Source of the DNA: Dactylosporangium vinaceum
Lineage (GTDB): Bacteria > Actinomycetota > Actinomycetes > Mycobacteriales > Micromonosporaceae
Direction: 5' to 3'
NCBI RefSeq assembly: GCF_019904175.1
Contig: NZ_CP061913.1
Location: 9,424,001 to 9,488,000, forward strand
Length of the DNA: 64,000 nucleotides
The translations under genes were made by a program, and so were the position numbers. How positions within the stretch are numbered: the first letter of the stretch is position 1; the number at the start of each line of letters is the position of its first letter. Under the pieces are notes generated by a model. It was not told the DNA's origin. It saw nothing but the letters and a program-made list of their open reading frames with translations, and searched no databases. Positions 50,439-59,091 of the stretch are shown here, one piece after another.

Positions 50439-51026
50439 TCAGGCCGGGCGGGCCACCAGCGGGAGGAAGAGCTCGTCGACGATGGCCCGAATGCGAGCCG
50501 GGTCGACGGGTTTCAGGTCCATCAGCAGGTCGTGGCGAACCAGATCGAAGGGCATCGCCAGCACCGCGGGCGGGATGGCCGCCAGGTCGATCTCGCCGCG
50601 GTCGTGGGCCTTCTGGTAGATGGTGGAGATGCGGATCAGCCGCTGATCGCCGAGCATGCGGTCGCGGACCTGGGACGGGGTCAGGCCCGTGCCGGCCAGC
50701 AGCCCCGAGAAGGCGGCGGCCGCCGTGATGGCGAAGAACGCCGCCCGCGCCTCGCCCATGCCGGTCAGCGCGGCCAGCAGGTCGCCGCGCAGCGTGCCCG
50801 TGTCCGGCAGCGCCACCGGGTGGGACGTCCGGTAGTGCTCCAGCGCGGCCAGCACGAGCTCGTCCTTGTTGGCCCAGCGGCGGTAGAGCACGGCGATGCC
50901 GGTGCCGGCCCGGGTCGCCACCGACTCCATCGTCAGCCGCGCATAGCCGGCCGCGACCAGCTCGTCCCAGGCGGCGTCCAGGATGGCGGCCTCCAGCTCG
51001 GGACCGCGGCGGCGTTGGGGCGTCAT
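50439..51026 (-). CDS. TetR-family regulator divergent from an MFS exporter
   Basis: The 195-residue protein has a TetR HTH at about residues 10-55 (LTMESVATRAGTGIAVLYRR, WANKDELV) and a TetR_C-like domain. The divergent arrangement with the exporter at 51113, and a palindrome between them, indicates that it controls both promoters. Confidence 0.87.
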   Translation of the reverse strand: MTPQRRRGPELEAAILDAAWDELVAAGYARLTMESVATRAGTGIAVLYRRWANKDELVLAALEHYRTSHPVALPDTGTLRGDLLAALTGMGEARAAFFAITAAAAFSGLLAGTGLTPSQVRDRMLGDQRLIRISTIYQKAHDRGEIDLAAIPPAVLAMPFDLVRHDLLMDLKPVDPARIRAIVDELFLPLVARPA

Positions 51027-51077
51027 GCCGCCAGTATAGGGAAGGTTTGCATTTCTTATTCTCGAGCCCTACCTTCT

Positions 51078-51099
51078 TAAGAGATGGATTCCTCTCTTA
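51078..51099. promoter_or_regulatory. Operator palindrome in the tetR/MFS divergent region
   Basis: Arms TAAGAGA and TCTCTTA are separated by 8 bases. It lies 14 bases upstream of the exporter start and 52 bases from the regulator start, a position where a TetR protein could block both promoters. Confidence 0.65.
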
Positions 51100-51112
51100 C
51101 GTGGAGTGAGAC

Positions 51113-52483
51113 ATGACCGTGACCGAGACCGCCGAGGCGAAGCTGTCGCCGACGGTGAAGCGTGCCCTGCTGGCGCTCGTCGTCGGCGGGATGGCGGCGA
51201 TCCTCGACTCGACGATGGTGACGCTGGCGATCCACACGCTGGTGGTGAAGCTGGACTCGACCACCGACGCGATCCAGTGGGTCACCACCGGCTTCCTGCT
51301 GGCCATGGCCGTCGCCATCCCGATCACCGGCTGGGCCGAGCGGCGCTGGGGCGGCAAGCGGGTCTGGCTGGCCGCCCTGGTGCTGTTCGTGCTGGCCTCG
51401 GTGCTCTGCGCGGCGGCCTGGAACGACGTCAGCCTGATCGGGTTTCGGGTGCTGCAGGGCTTCGGCGCCGGGCTGATCTTCCCGCTCATGCAGACCCTGG
51501 CCGTGCGGGCGGCCGGTGGGCGGGTCAGCAGCCGGCTCATGGCCGCGGTCAGCATGCCCATCGCCCTGGGCCCGATCCTCGGCCCGGTGGTCGGCGGCCT
51601 GATCCTCAACTGGCTGAGCTGGCGGTGGCTGTTCCTCATCAACGTGCCGGTGATCGCGGTCGGGCTGTGGCTGGCCGCGCGGTTCCTGCCCGACGACCGG
51701 CCGGCCGAGCAGACGGCCGCCCGCCTCGACTGGGTCGGGCTGGCGCTGCTCGGGCCGGCGCTCGCGGGGATTCTGCTCGGGCTCTCGCAGCTCTCGGAGA
51801 AGGGCGGGATCGCTCACGCCGGGGTACTCGTGCCGCTGCTGGGCGGGGCCGCCCTGCTGGCCGCATTCCTCGCTGCACCGCGGGAGATCGTCGACGTCCG
51901 GATCATGCGGAAACGCTCGCTCGGCAGCGCGTCAGCGGTGCTGTTCACGGCGGGCGCGGCGATGTACGCGGCCATGTTCCTGATCCCGCTGTACTACCAG
52001 CAGCTGCGCGGCGACAGCGTGCTCGACGCCGGGCTGCTGCTGATCCCGCAGGGCGTGGGCGCCCTGCTGGCCCGGTTCCTGGTCGGCCGGCTCGTGGACC
52101 GCTTCGGGGCGCGGGCGGTGACGGTCGGCGGCTTCCTGCTGACCGCTCTGGCCACCGTGCCGTTCGCCCTGGCCGGCCCGGACACCGGCCCGTGGTGGCT
52201 GGGCGCGGTCCTGCTGGTCCGCGGCCTCGGCCTCGGCACCCTGCTGATCCCGCCGATGTCGGTCGCCTACCGCGACACCGACCGCGCCGACATCCCGCAC
52301 GCGACAATGAACACCCGGATCGTCCAGCAGGTCGGCGCCTCGTTCGGCACCGCGATCGTCGCCGTCGTCCTGCAGTCGCACATCAGCCACGGCGCCACGA
52401 CGGCGTTCCAGGCCGCATTCTGGTGGTCGATCGGCATCACCGCGGTGGCCGTCCTGCCCGCGGTCGCCCTCCCGAAGCGCTAG
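51113..52483 (+). CDS. MFS drug exporter (DHA2-like)
   Basis: The 456-residue protein has about 12-14 membrane helices, with LDSTMVTLAIHTL in helix 1, GWAERRWGGKRVW (motif A-like) and ALGPILGPVVGGLIL (motif C). ATG 51113 has GGAG six to eight bases upstream. Its TAG stop overlaps the stop codon of the convergent response regulator within a shared CTAG. Confidence 0.88.
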   Translation: MTVTETAEAKLSPTVKRALLALVVGGMAAILDSTMVTLAIHTLVVKLDSTTDAIQWVTTGFLLAMAVAIPITGWAERRWGGKRVWLAALVLFVLASVLCAAAWNDVSLIGFRVLQGFGAGLIFPLMQTLAVRAAGGRVSSRLMAAVSMPIALGPILGPVVGGLILNWLSWRWLFLINVPVIAVGLWLAARFLPDDRPAEQTAARLDWVGLALLGPALAGILLGLSQLSEKGGIAHAGVLVPLLGGAALLAAFLAAPREIVDVRIMRKRSLGSASAVLFTAGAAMYAAMFLIPLYYQQLRGDSVLDAGLLLIPQGVGALLARFLVGRLVDRFGARAVTVGGFLLTALATVPFALAGPDTGPWWLGAVLLVRGLGLGTLLIPPMSVAYRDTDRADIPHATMNTRIVQQVGASFGTAIVAVVLQSHISHGATTAFQAAFWWSIGITAVAVLPAVALPKR

Positions 52484-53133
52484 CCGACCCACTCGGCCGC
52501 GCGGACCACGGCCTCCAGTTTCGAGCGGGCGCCCATCTTCGACAGCAGGTGGCGGACGTGGCTGCGGACGGTTGTGTAGCTGATGGAGAGCTCCCGCGCG
52601 ATCTCGCGGTTGTCTCGGCCCTCGGTCATCAGCGCCAGGATCTCGCGCTCGCGGGGCGTCAGGCTGTCCAGGCGGCGGGCGTGCTCCTCGGTTCGCTGGG
52701 CCTGCTCGCGGCGCCGGGCCAGGAGCCTGGCCAGCTGGCGGGCCGGGACCAGGATCTCGCCGTCCACGGCGCGGCGGACGGCTTCGGCCACGTCGGCGCC
52801 GCCGGCGCTCTTCACCAGGTAGCCGGCGGCGCCGGACTCCAGGGCGGTCAGGATCACGCGGTCGCTCTGGTCGGCGCTCAGGAAGACCACTGCCACGTCC
52901 GGCTGGTGGGCGCGGAGTGCGGCCACCGCCTCCGCGCCCGTGCCGTCGGGGAGCCAGAAGTCGCACAGCACCACGTCGATGCGCTCGACGTCGGCCAGGT
53001 GCTCCACCTCACCCACGCGGCCGGCCAGTGCGACCACGCGCAGTTCGGGGTGCTCGTTGAGCAGGACGGCCAGGCCCTCGGCGACGACCTGATGGTCCTC
53101 GACGATCAGCACACGGAACGGCGGATGACTCAC
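52480..53133 (-). CDS. NarL/LuxR-family response regulator
   Basis: The 217-residue protein has a receiver domain with phospho-acceptor D58 (VVLCDFWLPDG), acidic pocket VED, switch lysine YLVKSAGG and a C-terminal LuxR HTH (LTPREREILALMTEGRDNRE). It overlaps its kinase gene by 4 bases (ATGA) and is the last gene of the six-gene glycan operon. Confidence 0.93.
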   Translation of the reverse strand: MSHPPFRVLIVEDHQVVAEGLAVLLNEHPELRVVALAGRVGEVEHLADVERIDVVLCDFWLPDGTGAEAVAALRAHQPDVAVVFLSADQSDRVILTALESGAAGYLVKSAGGADVAEAVRRAVDGEILVPARQLARLLARRREQAQRTEEHARRLDSLTPREREILALMTEGRDNREIARELSISYTTVRSHVRHLLSKMGARSKLEAVVRAAEWVG

Positions 53134-54146
53134 GGTCCTGCCCCCTTGGACTCGAGATCGGCGCCGCGCGGCACCCAGAACGTGACGGTCGTGCCGCGGC
53201 CCGGCAGGCTGCTGATGCGGAACCAGCCGCCGGCCAGCGCGGCCCGCTCGCGCATGAGCAGCAGGCCCAGGTGGCCGGGGTCGGTGTGCAGGTTCTCGGC
53301 GCCGACGCCGTCGTCGATGACGCGGACCAGGTAGCCGCCGTCCTCCTCGCCGAGGATCACCGTGCAGCGGTCCGCGCCCGCGTGCTTGCCGACGTTCGCC
53401 ACCGCCTCCTGCAGCATCCGGAACAGCAGCAGCCGCGTCGGCAGCGCCGGCTCGGCCCGCAGCAGCGACTGCACCCGCACCACGATCGAGTGCTCGTCCG
53501 CGAGGTCGTCGAGCAGGTCGGAAACGGCGGCGGCCAGCCCGTCGTCGGCCAGGCGCGGCGGGCGGAAGTCGAAGATCAGCCGGCGCAGCCGCGCGGCCGC
53601 CTGGACCAGCGAGTCCTCCAGCCGGTCGAGGATGGCCAGGTCCGAAGGGTCGTGCAGGCGCCGGCGCAGGTGCTGCAGGCGCAGCGTGGCCGCGGTGATC
53701 ACCTGCAGGCTGTCGTCGTGCACGCCGGCGGCGATGCGGGCCCGCTCGCGCTCCTGGGTCACGATCACGTCACCCAGGAGCTCGCCCTGCTCCTGGCCGG
53801 TGAGCGTCAGCCGGGCGATGCGCTGCTCCAGACCGGCCCGGACGGTGCTCCCGCGCTCCTCGACGGCGAGCGACAGCATGCCGCTGGGGTCGCCCTCCAG
53901 CGTGCGGACCTGGACGTCGACCGGGAGCGTCTCCCCGCCGGGCCGCCGGATGACGGCCGGGACTGCGCCGTCAGCGGCGCCGAAGACCGGGGCAACGGCG
54001 AAAAGCTCGGCGGTTGTACTGCCGAACAGCGCGGCCGGGTCGCGCCCGAACAACGTCTCCGCGGCGCTGCTGGCCAGCCGGACGACCCCGGAGGCGTCGA
54101 GGACGAGCAACGCCTCCGGGGCGGCGCGGAACGCCTGCCAGTACAC
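53130..54146 (-). CDS. PAS-domain sensor histidine kinase (HisKA_3 type)
   Basis: The 338-residue soluble kinase has an N-terminal PAS-like domain (APEALLVLDASGVVRLASSA), a dimerisation helix with H143 in ERARIAAGVHDDSLQVI, and an HATPase_c domain with MLQEAVANVGKHAG and VIDDGVGAE. There is no membrane segment, so the signal is cytoplasmic. GTG 54146 lies 5 bases after the upstream gene's stop and is coupled to its response regulator downstream. Confidence 0.92.
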   Translation of the reverse strand: MYWQAFRAAPEALLVLDASGVVRLASSAAETLFGRDPAALFGSTTAELFAVAPVFGAADGAVPAVIRRPGGETLPVDVQVRTLEGDPSGMLSLAVEERGSTVRAGLEQRIARLTLTGQEQGELLGDVIVTQERERARIAAGVHDDSLQVITAATLRLQHLRRRLHDPSDLAILDRLEDSLVQAAARLRRLIFDFRPPRLADDGLAAAVSDLLDDLADEHSIVVRVQSLLRAEPALPTRLLLFRMLQEAVANVGKHAGADRCTVILGEEDGGYLVRVIDDGVGAENLHTDPGHLGLLLMRERAALAGGWFRISSLPGRGTTVTFWVPRGADLESKGAGP

Positions 54147-54151
54147 CGGCC

Positions 54152-55621
54152 TCAGTTCTCCAGATCCTTGGGGACCACGTACGGCTTGGCCGACGGGATG
54201 TCGACCGGGCCGCCCGACTTGTCGACCTTGAAGTTGACCGTGGCCGTGGCGTCGCTGCGCTGGCCGTGGAGCTGGAAGACGACGGTGTCCTCCGTGTCGC
54301 CGGGCACCGTGTATTGCCCGACCGCCCGCGCCGCGCCCTTCGCGTCGACCCGGAACGCGGCCACGAGCTCCGGCTTCGCGCCCTTGGCCGTCTTCACGGT
54401 GACGTGCACGGCCTCGTTCGGCGCGAACTGGGTGGCGTAGAAGTTGACCACCGTGCCGGGCAGTCCGCCGTATGCGTTGGTGCGGGCCTGCGGCGTGAAC
54501 GGCAGGATCGTGAAGCCGCTGGAGACCGAGGCCCGGCTCTGCTCGCCGGTGAACACCAGCGACTGCGCGCCCTTGAGCTGGAACGGCATGACGATCCCGG
54601 CGCCCTTGAACGTGCCGGCGTCGTCGGTCTGGACCGCCATGACCGGCTGGCCGCCGGCCGCGTTCAGGCGCACCAGGACCCGCTCGCCCGGGGCGAAGCC
54701 GCCGCCGGAGAAGGTGATCTTCTGGGTGGCCTTGACCGCGTACGGGGCGAGTTTGATTGACGGGTACAGCCGCAGCACCTGGAACGGTGCGCTCGCCGCG
54801 GCCCCACTGGTCTTGCCCACGACGACCAGACTGGTCGTGCCGACCGCCGTGACGCCAACTCTGATCGGCGTCTTACCCACGGAACCACCCTCGTCGGCCT
54901 TGAGGGTGAGGTTGGGGTCGCCGTTGATCCGGCCCCAGAACACGTTGAGCTGCTCGCCCGGCGCGAAGCCCTTGGCCGTCAGGGTTATCGTGTCGCCCGG
55001 CTTGCCGACGACCGCCGAGAGCGTCGCCTGGCCGGCGCCCTGGGCGACCGCGGCGTCGGCCTTGGCCACCTTGTCGCCGCCGCGGGCCTGGGCGGTGACC
55101 TCCTGCACGGGCGTGGTCATCGTGTTCGGGAACGTGAAGTTGGCCGTGAACACGCCCCACTTGCCGGCCTTCGCGGTGGCGACCTGCTTGGGCTTCGCCG
55201 CGGCGGCCCCGCTGGGCGGCCGCGCCTGGCCCGGCTGCTGCGGAGCCGAGGACGGGCCGAGGTACACGTCGACCATCGAGCCCTGGTCGAAGCCCGAGCC
55301 CTGCACCGTCACCGTGCCGCCCAGCCGGACCAGGCCCGGGTTCAGGGTGATCATCGCGGCGCCGCCGCCCTGCACCATGACCCCGTTCAGGTCGATAGTC
55401 GGCGCCGGCGGGGCCTTGGTCTGCACCTGCGTCGGCTCGGCGTCGCCCTCGCCCAGGCTCGGGGTCTGGATGCCGAGCGCGGGCAGCAGCGAGCGGCCCA
55501 GCATGACCAGGAGGAACGCGGCCGCGGCGGCCACCAGCAGCCGCTTGCGGGAGATCTTCGGGCGCTGTCGTTTCTTGCGCCGCGGACCGGTCGCGGCCGG
55601 CCGGCGCTTCAGGGTCTGCAT
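54152..55621 (-). CDS. Membrane-anchored repeat protein with IPT/Ig-like domains
   Basis: The 489-residue protein has a basic N-terminus (RRKKRQRPKISRKR), one membrane helix (about residues 27-48) and an external part. That part has at least three Ig/IPT-like repeats marked by GGTVTVQGSGFDQGS, GDTITLTAKGFAPGEQLNVF and QKITFSGGGFAPGERVLV, plus a weaker fourth (GTVVNFYATQFAPNE). It is probably a cell-surface binding or scaffold protein. ATG 55621 is preferred over GTG 55630 because GGAG then sits at the right distance. It lies between a glycosyltransferase and a sensor kinase. Confidence 0.8.
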   Translation of the reverse strand: MQTLKRRPAATGPRRKKRQRPKISRKRLLVAAAAAFLLVMLGRSLLPALGIQTPSLGEGDAEPTQVQTKAPPAPTIDLNGVMVQGGGAAMITLNPGLVRLGGTVTVQGSGFDQGSMVDVYLGPSSAPQQPGQARPPSGAAAAKPKQVATAKAGKWGVFTANFTFPNTMTTPVQEVTAQARGGDKVAKADAAVAQGAGQATLSAVVGKPGDTITLTAKGFAPGEQLNVFWGRINGDPNLTLKADEGGSVGKTPIRVGVTAVGTTSLVVVGKTSGAAASAPFQVLRLYPSIKLAPYAVKATQKITFSGGGFAPGERVLVRLNAAGGQPVMAVQTDDAGTFKGAGIVMPFQLKGAQSLVFTGEQSRASVSSGFTILPFTPQARTNAYGGLPGTVVNFYATQFAPNEAVHVTVKTAKGAKPELVAAFRVDAKGAARAVGQYTVPGDTEDTVVFQLHGQRSDATATVNFKVDKSGGPVDIPSAKPYVVPKDLEN

Positions 55622-55635
55622 TGTCGACACTCCAG

Positions 55636-57255
55636 CTAGGACGAGTTCCCGATCTTGACGATTGACAGCGAGACGTCGCCCCGGGTGGCCTGCCAGACGG
55701 TCTCCCCGTGCTGGTCGATCGCCTCGATGATCCAGGTCTCGCCGCCGCGCTGGAGTGCGTCGCGCATCTTGTTCGACATCACGACGTAGTCGACGTTCTC
55801 CCAGCTGGAGTGGAAGACCTTGTCCCGCACGTCCGGGTCGGACGTGGCCTTGTAGTGCGGGTGGGCGTACCTGTACGCGGGCTTGCTGTCGTGCAGCGCC
55901 ACCCAGATGTCGTCATCGATGATGAGGCGGGCGCTCGTCGGGACGTTGTGCTTGATCCACGCGACCTGCTGCTCCTGCAGGCGGGTCAGCGGGAGCCGAT
56001 AGGCGTCGCTGAACTCCAGTTCGCCCTTCGCGTTGTACTTCACCATGAACCCGCCCGGCATGACGAGCACCGGCACCAGGAGGCAGGCCACGAGCACTGC
56101 CGCGCCGCCCTGGTTGGTGCGCCGGGTGAGCCAGCCGAAGAACATGCCGAGGTTCAGCGCGAACAGCGGCACCATCGGCGCGATGTAGAAGTCCAGCAGG
56201 GCGCTGCGGCTCAGGTAGAACCCGTACCCGAGGGCCATGATGGCGCAGGCGAGCATCGGCGTGCGCAGCCGCTTGTTGCGCCGGCCCGAGATCAGCGCGA
56301 GGACCGTGGCGGCGGCGCCGGCGATGAGCAGGTACCGGTCCTTGAACAGCCAGCTCTGCTGCAGCAGATACGTGAACGAGAGGCCGGTGGAGCTGTTGGA
56401 GTTGCGGTGCAGCTGCCACCAGATCGTGTTGAGCAGCGACACGTGGCCCTGCAGCTGGTTGTTGTCCGGGTTGAACCGGAAACCCTCCGGGAACAGCTCG
56501 TTCTTGATCTGGGCGAAGAGCAGGTAGGCGGCGACCGGGACCAGCACCGAGAACCACCAGAAGCTCACCCCGAAGCGCCGGTTGGGCTGCTCCCGGATGC
56601 TCTTGTGCAGCAGGTACGCGCAGCCCGGCAGCAGGAAGACCGCGTTCTCCTTCGTCACCAGCGCGACGCCGAAGCAGGCGCCGGCCCCCATCGCGGTGAC
56701 GATCCGCCGGTCCTTGCGGGCCAGCAGGTAGAGCCCGAACAGGATCCAGAACATCATGAGGTTGTCGAGCAGGACCTGGCGCTGGTAGTACACGCCGAGC
56801 GGGGAGAGGTTGAAGACGAACACGGCCAGGAACGCCGCCGACTTGCTGCCCGTGAACCGGCGCACGACCTCGAACATCAGGAACACCGACGCCAGGTGGA
56901 CGATGAGCATCAGCACGCGGCCGGTGTTTATCGCGTTGCCGAAGGCGCCGAAGCCGCCCGGCAGGACGCCGACCCAGCCGGCCAGGGCCAGCCAGCCCAT
57001 CGGGGCGTGGTCGTAGAAGTACGTGTACGGGGAGAGCTTGCCCTCCTTCAGCACCGACCAGGCCTGCTCCATGTAGATGCCCTCGTCGGTGAGGTACAGC
57101 GGGTAGCGGAACATGTTCCAGCCGTGGCTCACCGCACCGATGAGCAGGCACACGGCGATGAGGAGCTTCGGTGCCTTGCCCGGCTGGGCGGCAGTACCCC
57201 CGCCGGACTTCGCGCCTTTGCTCTTGGCTTTCGGGGCCAGGACGTCAGCCGACAT
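55636..57255 (-). CDS. PMT/GT39-like membrane glycosyltransferase
   Basis: The 539-residue GT-C protein has about 10-11 helices. YLTDEGIYMEQAW in the first external loop carries the acidic residues typical of the ArnT/PMT fold, and VTKENAVFLLPG and NLSPLGVYYQRQVLLDNLMM are family features. The C-terminal 130 residues form an external domain. Such enzymes move a sugar from a polyprenyl-phosphate donor to a protein or lipid. ATG 57255 has GGAG upstream and overlaps the GT2 gene end by 11 bases. Confidence 0.85.
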   Translation of the reverse strand: MSADVLAPKAKSKGAKSGGGTAAQPGKAPKLLIAVCLLIGAVSHGWNMFRYPLYLTDEGIYMEQAWSVLKEGKLSPYTYFYDHAPMGWLALAGWVGVLPGGFGAFGNAINTGRVLMLIVHLASVFLMFEVVRRFTGSKSAAFLAVFVFNLSPLGVYYQRQVLLDNLMMFWILFGLYLLARKDRRIVTAMGAGACFGVALVTKENAVFLLPGCAYLLHKSIREQPNRRFGVSFWWFSVLVPVAAYLLFAQIKNELFPEGFRFNPDNNQLQGHVSLLNTIWWQLHRNSNSSTGLSFTYLLQQSWLFKDRYLLIAGAAATVLALISGRRNKRLRTPMLACAIMALGYGFYLSRSALLDFYIAPMVPLFALNLGMFFGWLTRRTNQGGAAVLVACLLVPVLVMPGGFMVKYNAKGELEFSDAYRLPLTRLQEQQVAWIKHNVPTSARLIIDDDIWVALHDSKPAYRYAHPHYKATSDPDVRDKVFHSSWENVDYVVMSNKMRDALQRGGETWIIEAIDQHGETVWQATRGDVSLSIVKIGNSS

Positions 57256-58546
57256 TCGTCAGCTCCGGTGCCTCGGTGCGGTGGGCGCCGACGTGCGCGG
57301 TCTTCTCCCAGTTGGTCGCGCCCTTGAGCTGGCGGTAGAGCGCCCGGCCGGCCGCGTAGGACAGCACCATCTGATACGGGAACCAGGTGATCGCCATCTT
57401 CACGACGGTCCCGGGCCCGGCCTTGAGCCCGTGTGCGCCGGTGAACTCGTAGAGCCCCACGACCGACATCACGAAGTGCGCGCCGAGCAGCAGCACCGGC
57501 AGCCAGGACAGCATCGCCACGGGGACGGGGACGCTCAGCACGAACGCACTGAGCAGCGCGACCGGCAGATAGAACCCGAGCATCGCCTGGACGTGCGGGA
57601 AGGCGAGGGTGTACCAGGCCAGGAAGCGCTGGCGCCGGTTGGGCATCAGCTTCCAGGTGCCCTTGCCGAGGGTCTGCATGAAGCCCTGACACCAGCGGGT
57701 CCGCTGCTTGATGAAGCTCTGCAGCGTCGGCGGGGTCTCCTCCTTCGTGACGTACCGGTCGTCGTAGACCACCCGGACCTTCTCACCCATGCTGGACACG
57801 CGCAGGCCGATGTCCGCGTCCTCGGTCAGGTTCGTCTCGTCCCAGCCGCCGAGGCGCTCGATGAGCTCCTTCTTGAAGAAGACCGTGTTGCCGCCGAGCG
57901 TGATGGCGCCGTTCTTGGCGTGGTAGTGCAGGCGGCTGCGGAACCAGAAGAAGTACTCCAGCACGTTGAACGTCGAATACCAGTTGGAGTCGAAGTTCAT
58001 CAGCTGCACGCCGGCCTGCACCACGCTGACGTCGTCGCTGAGCATGATGGTGTTGACGATGTCGAACAGCTGCGGCTCGACCTCGTCCTCGGCGTCGAAG
58101 ATGGCCACGATCTCGCTCGTCGCGTGGCGCAGCGCGGTGTTGAGCCCGTGCGGCTTGTTGATCGGGCCGTCGTCGAACACGATCACGTCGACGTTGCCGC
58201 GCCCGGCCGCGCGCAGCGCGTTGACCTGGGCCCGGGCCTGCTCGATGGTGCCCACGTCGTCGGCCGAGCAGACGACCAGGATCTGCACCAGGTGCGGCGG
58301 GTAGTCAGCGGACGCGGCGCGGGCGATGGTGTGCTGGATGACCGCCTCCTCGTGACGAGCCGGGAGGATGGCGGTGAAGGAGAGCTCGGGCGTAGCACGT
58401 TGATCGGGCACCCGGGCCCGGGCGTCCGCCTCGGGCTGGTCCCACGTGTAGATCATGAGATACAGGGCGTGGGCCGCCTGCACCGTCAGCACCAGCGAGA
58501 TCAGGGTGAGGACGGCCAACACCAGCTGCTCCATCGGTGCGTTCAC
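57245..58546 (-). CDS. Processive-type GT2 glycosyltransferase (cellulose/hyaluronan synthase-like)
   Basis: The 433-residue protein has an N-terminal helix, a GT-A domain with the D...D,D pattern (IVAIFDAEDEVEPQ, NLTEDADIG) and the processive signature QRTRWCQGFMQ. At least four C-terminal helices follow. It could polymerise an exported polysaccharide or extend a glycolipid. The start may be GTG 58546 or ATG 58534, the latter with GGAG 11 bases upstream. The gtrA reading frame continues through its first 242 bases. Confidence 0.88.
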   Translation of the reverse strand: MNAPMEQLVLAVLTLISLVLTVQAAHALYLMIYTWDQPEADARARVPDQRATPELSFTAILPARHEEAVIQHTIARAASADYPPHLVQILVVCSADDVGTIEQARAQVNALRAAGRGNVDVIVFDDGPINKPHGLNTALRHATSEIVAIFDAEDEVEPQLFDIVNTIMLSDDVSVVQAGVQLMNFDSNWYSTFNVLEYFFWFRSRLHYHAKNGAITLGGNTVFFKKELIERLGGWDETNLTEDADIGLRVSSMGEKVRVVYDDRYVTKEETPPTLQSFIKQRTRWCQGFMQTLGKGTWKLMPNRRQRFLAWYTLAFPHVQAMLGFYLPVALLSAFVLSVPVPVAMLSWLPVLLLGAHFVMSVVGLYEFTGAHGLKAGPGTVVKMAITWFPYQMVLSYAAGRALYRQLKGATNWEKTAHVGAHRTEAPELTNVG

Positions 58547-58964
58547 TCCAAATCCACTTCGAGCTGACGGCGAAGTTGACCCCGAAGCCGGCCACGATGC
58601 CGACCAGGTTCGCCGGGAGGTAGTGCAGGCCGAGGCCGACCAGCAGCTGGACGACGATCACGTTGACGGGCAGGGCGGCCAGCCCGGCGAGGCTGAAGTA
58701 GGCGAACCGCGACAGCGACAGCTTCTTGCGGTCAGGCGGCACCTGCCCCGGCGGTTGCGACGCGGTCGGCCGGCGGCGGCTCCGGAATGTCCACAGTTCG
58801 TGCAGGATGTAGTTGGTCACGAGCGCGAGCTCGACCGAGGCCACGGTCGCGGGCAGCAGCGCGAGCCCCAGCCGGCCGTGCAGCGTGAGCAGAGCGACGT
58901 TGTTCACGACGACACCGCTGACTCCCACCAGGGAGAACCGGCTCAGCCGGTGCAGGTACGGCAT
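58305..58964 (-). CDS. GtrA-family membrane protein with an overlapping C-terminal extension
   Basis: GtrA/DPMS3-type proteins have four helices and are thought to move or present polyprenyl-phosphate sugars. Residues 1-140 match that form (FSLVGVSGVVVNNVALLTL...LVTNYILHELWTF...VAGFGVNFAVSSKWIWSE). The frame then does not stop: about 79 more residues are read from the alternate frame of the GT2 gene, to a stop at 58305. A TGA one frame over would overlap the GT2 GTG exactly (GTGA), so either the tail is real or a one-base shift lies near 58550. Confidence 0.7.
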   Translation of the reverse strand: MPYLHRLSRFSLVGVSGVVVNNVALLTLHGRLGLALLPATVASVELALVTNYILHELWTFRSRRRPTASQPPGQVPPDRKKLSLSRFAYFSLAGLAALPVNVIVVQLLVGLGLHYLPANLVGIVAGFGVNFAVSSKWIWSERTDGAAGVGRPHPDLAGADGAGGPRPVSHDLHVGPARGGRPGPGARSTCYARALLHRHPPGSSRGGGHPAHHRPRRVR

Positions 58965-59091
58965 CACGCTCACAACCGTGCCGACCGCCGGGGGCCGGGG
59001 CATCACGCCGCGGTGCTGCCGGGGCCGCCACCTTCGGGCTCCCCCGTTTGGCGTAGACCATCTGCACCGCTTGTGGGTAGAGCGGGCGGCG

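Noticed and set aside
51106..53334. A 742-codon plus-strand frame starting near the MFS exporter
   Set aside because: It is a shifted frame of the exporter that then runs antisense through the response regulator; the exporter frame itself has clear membrane helices.
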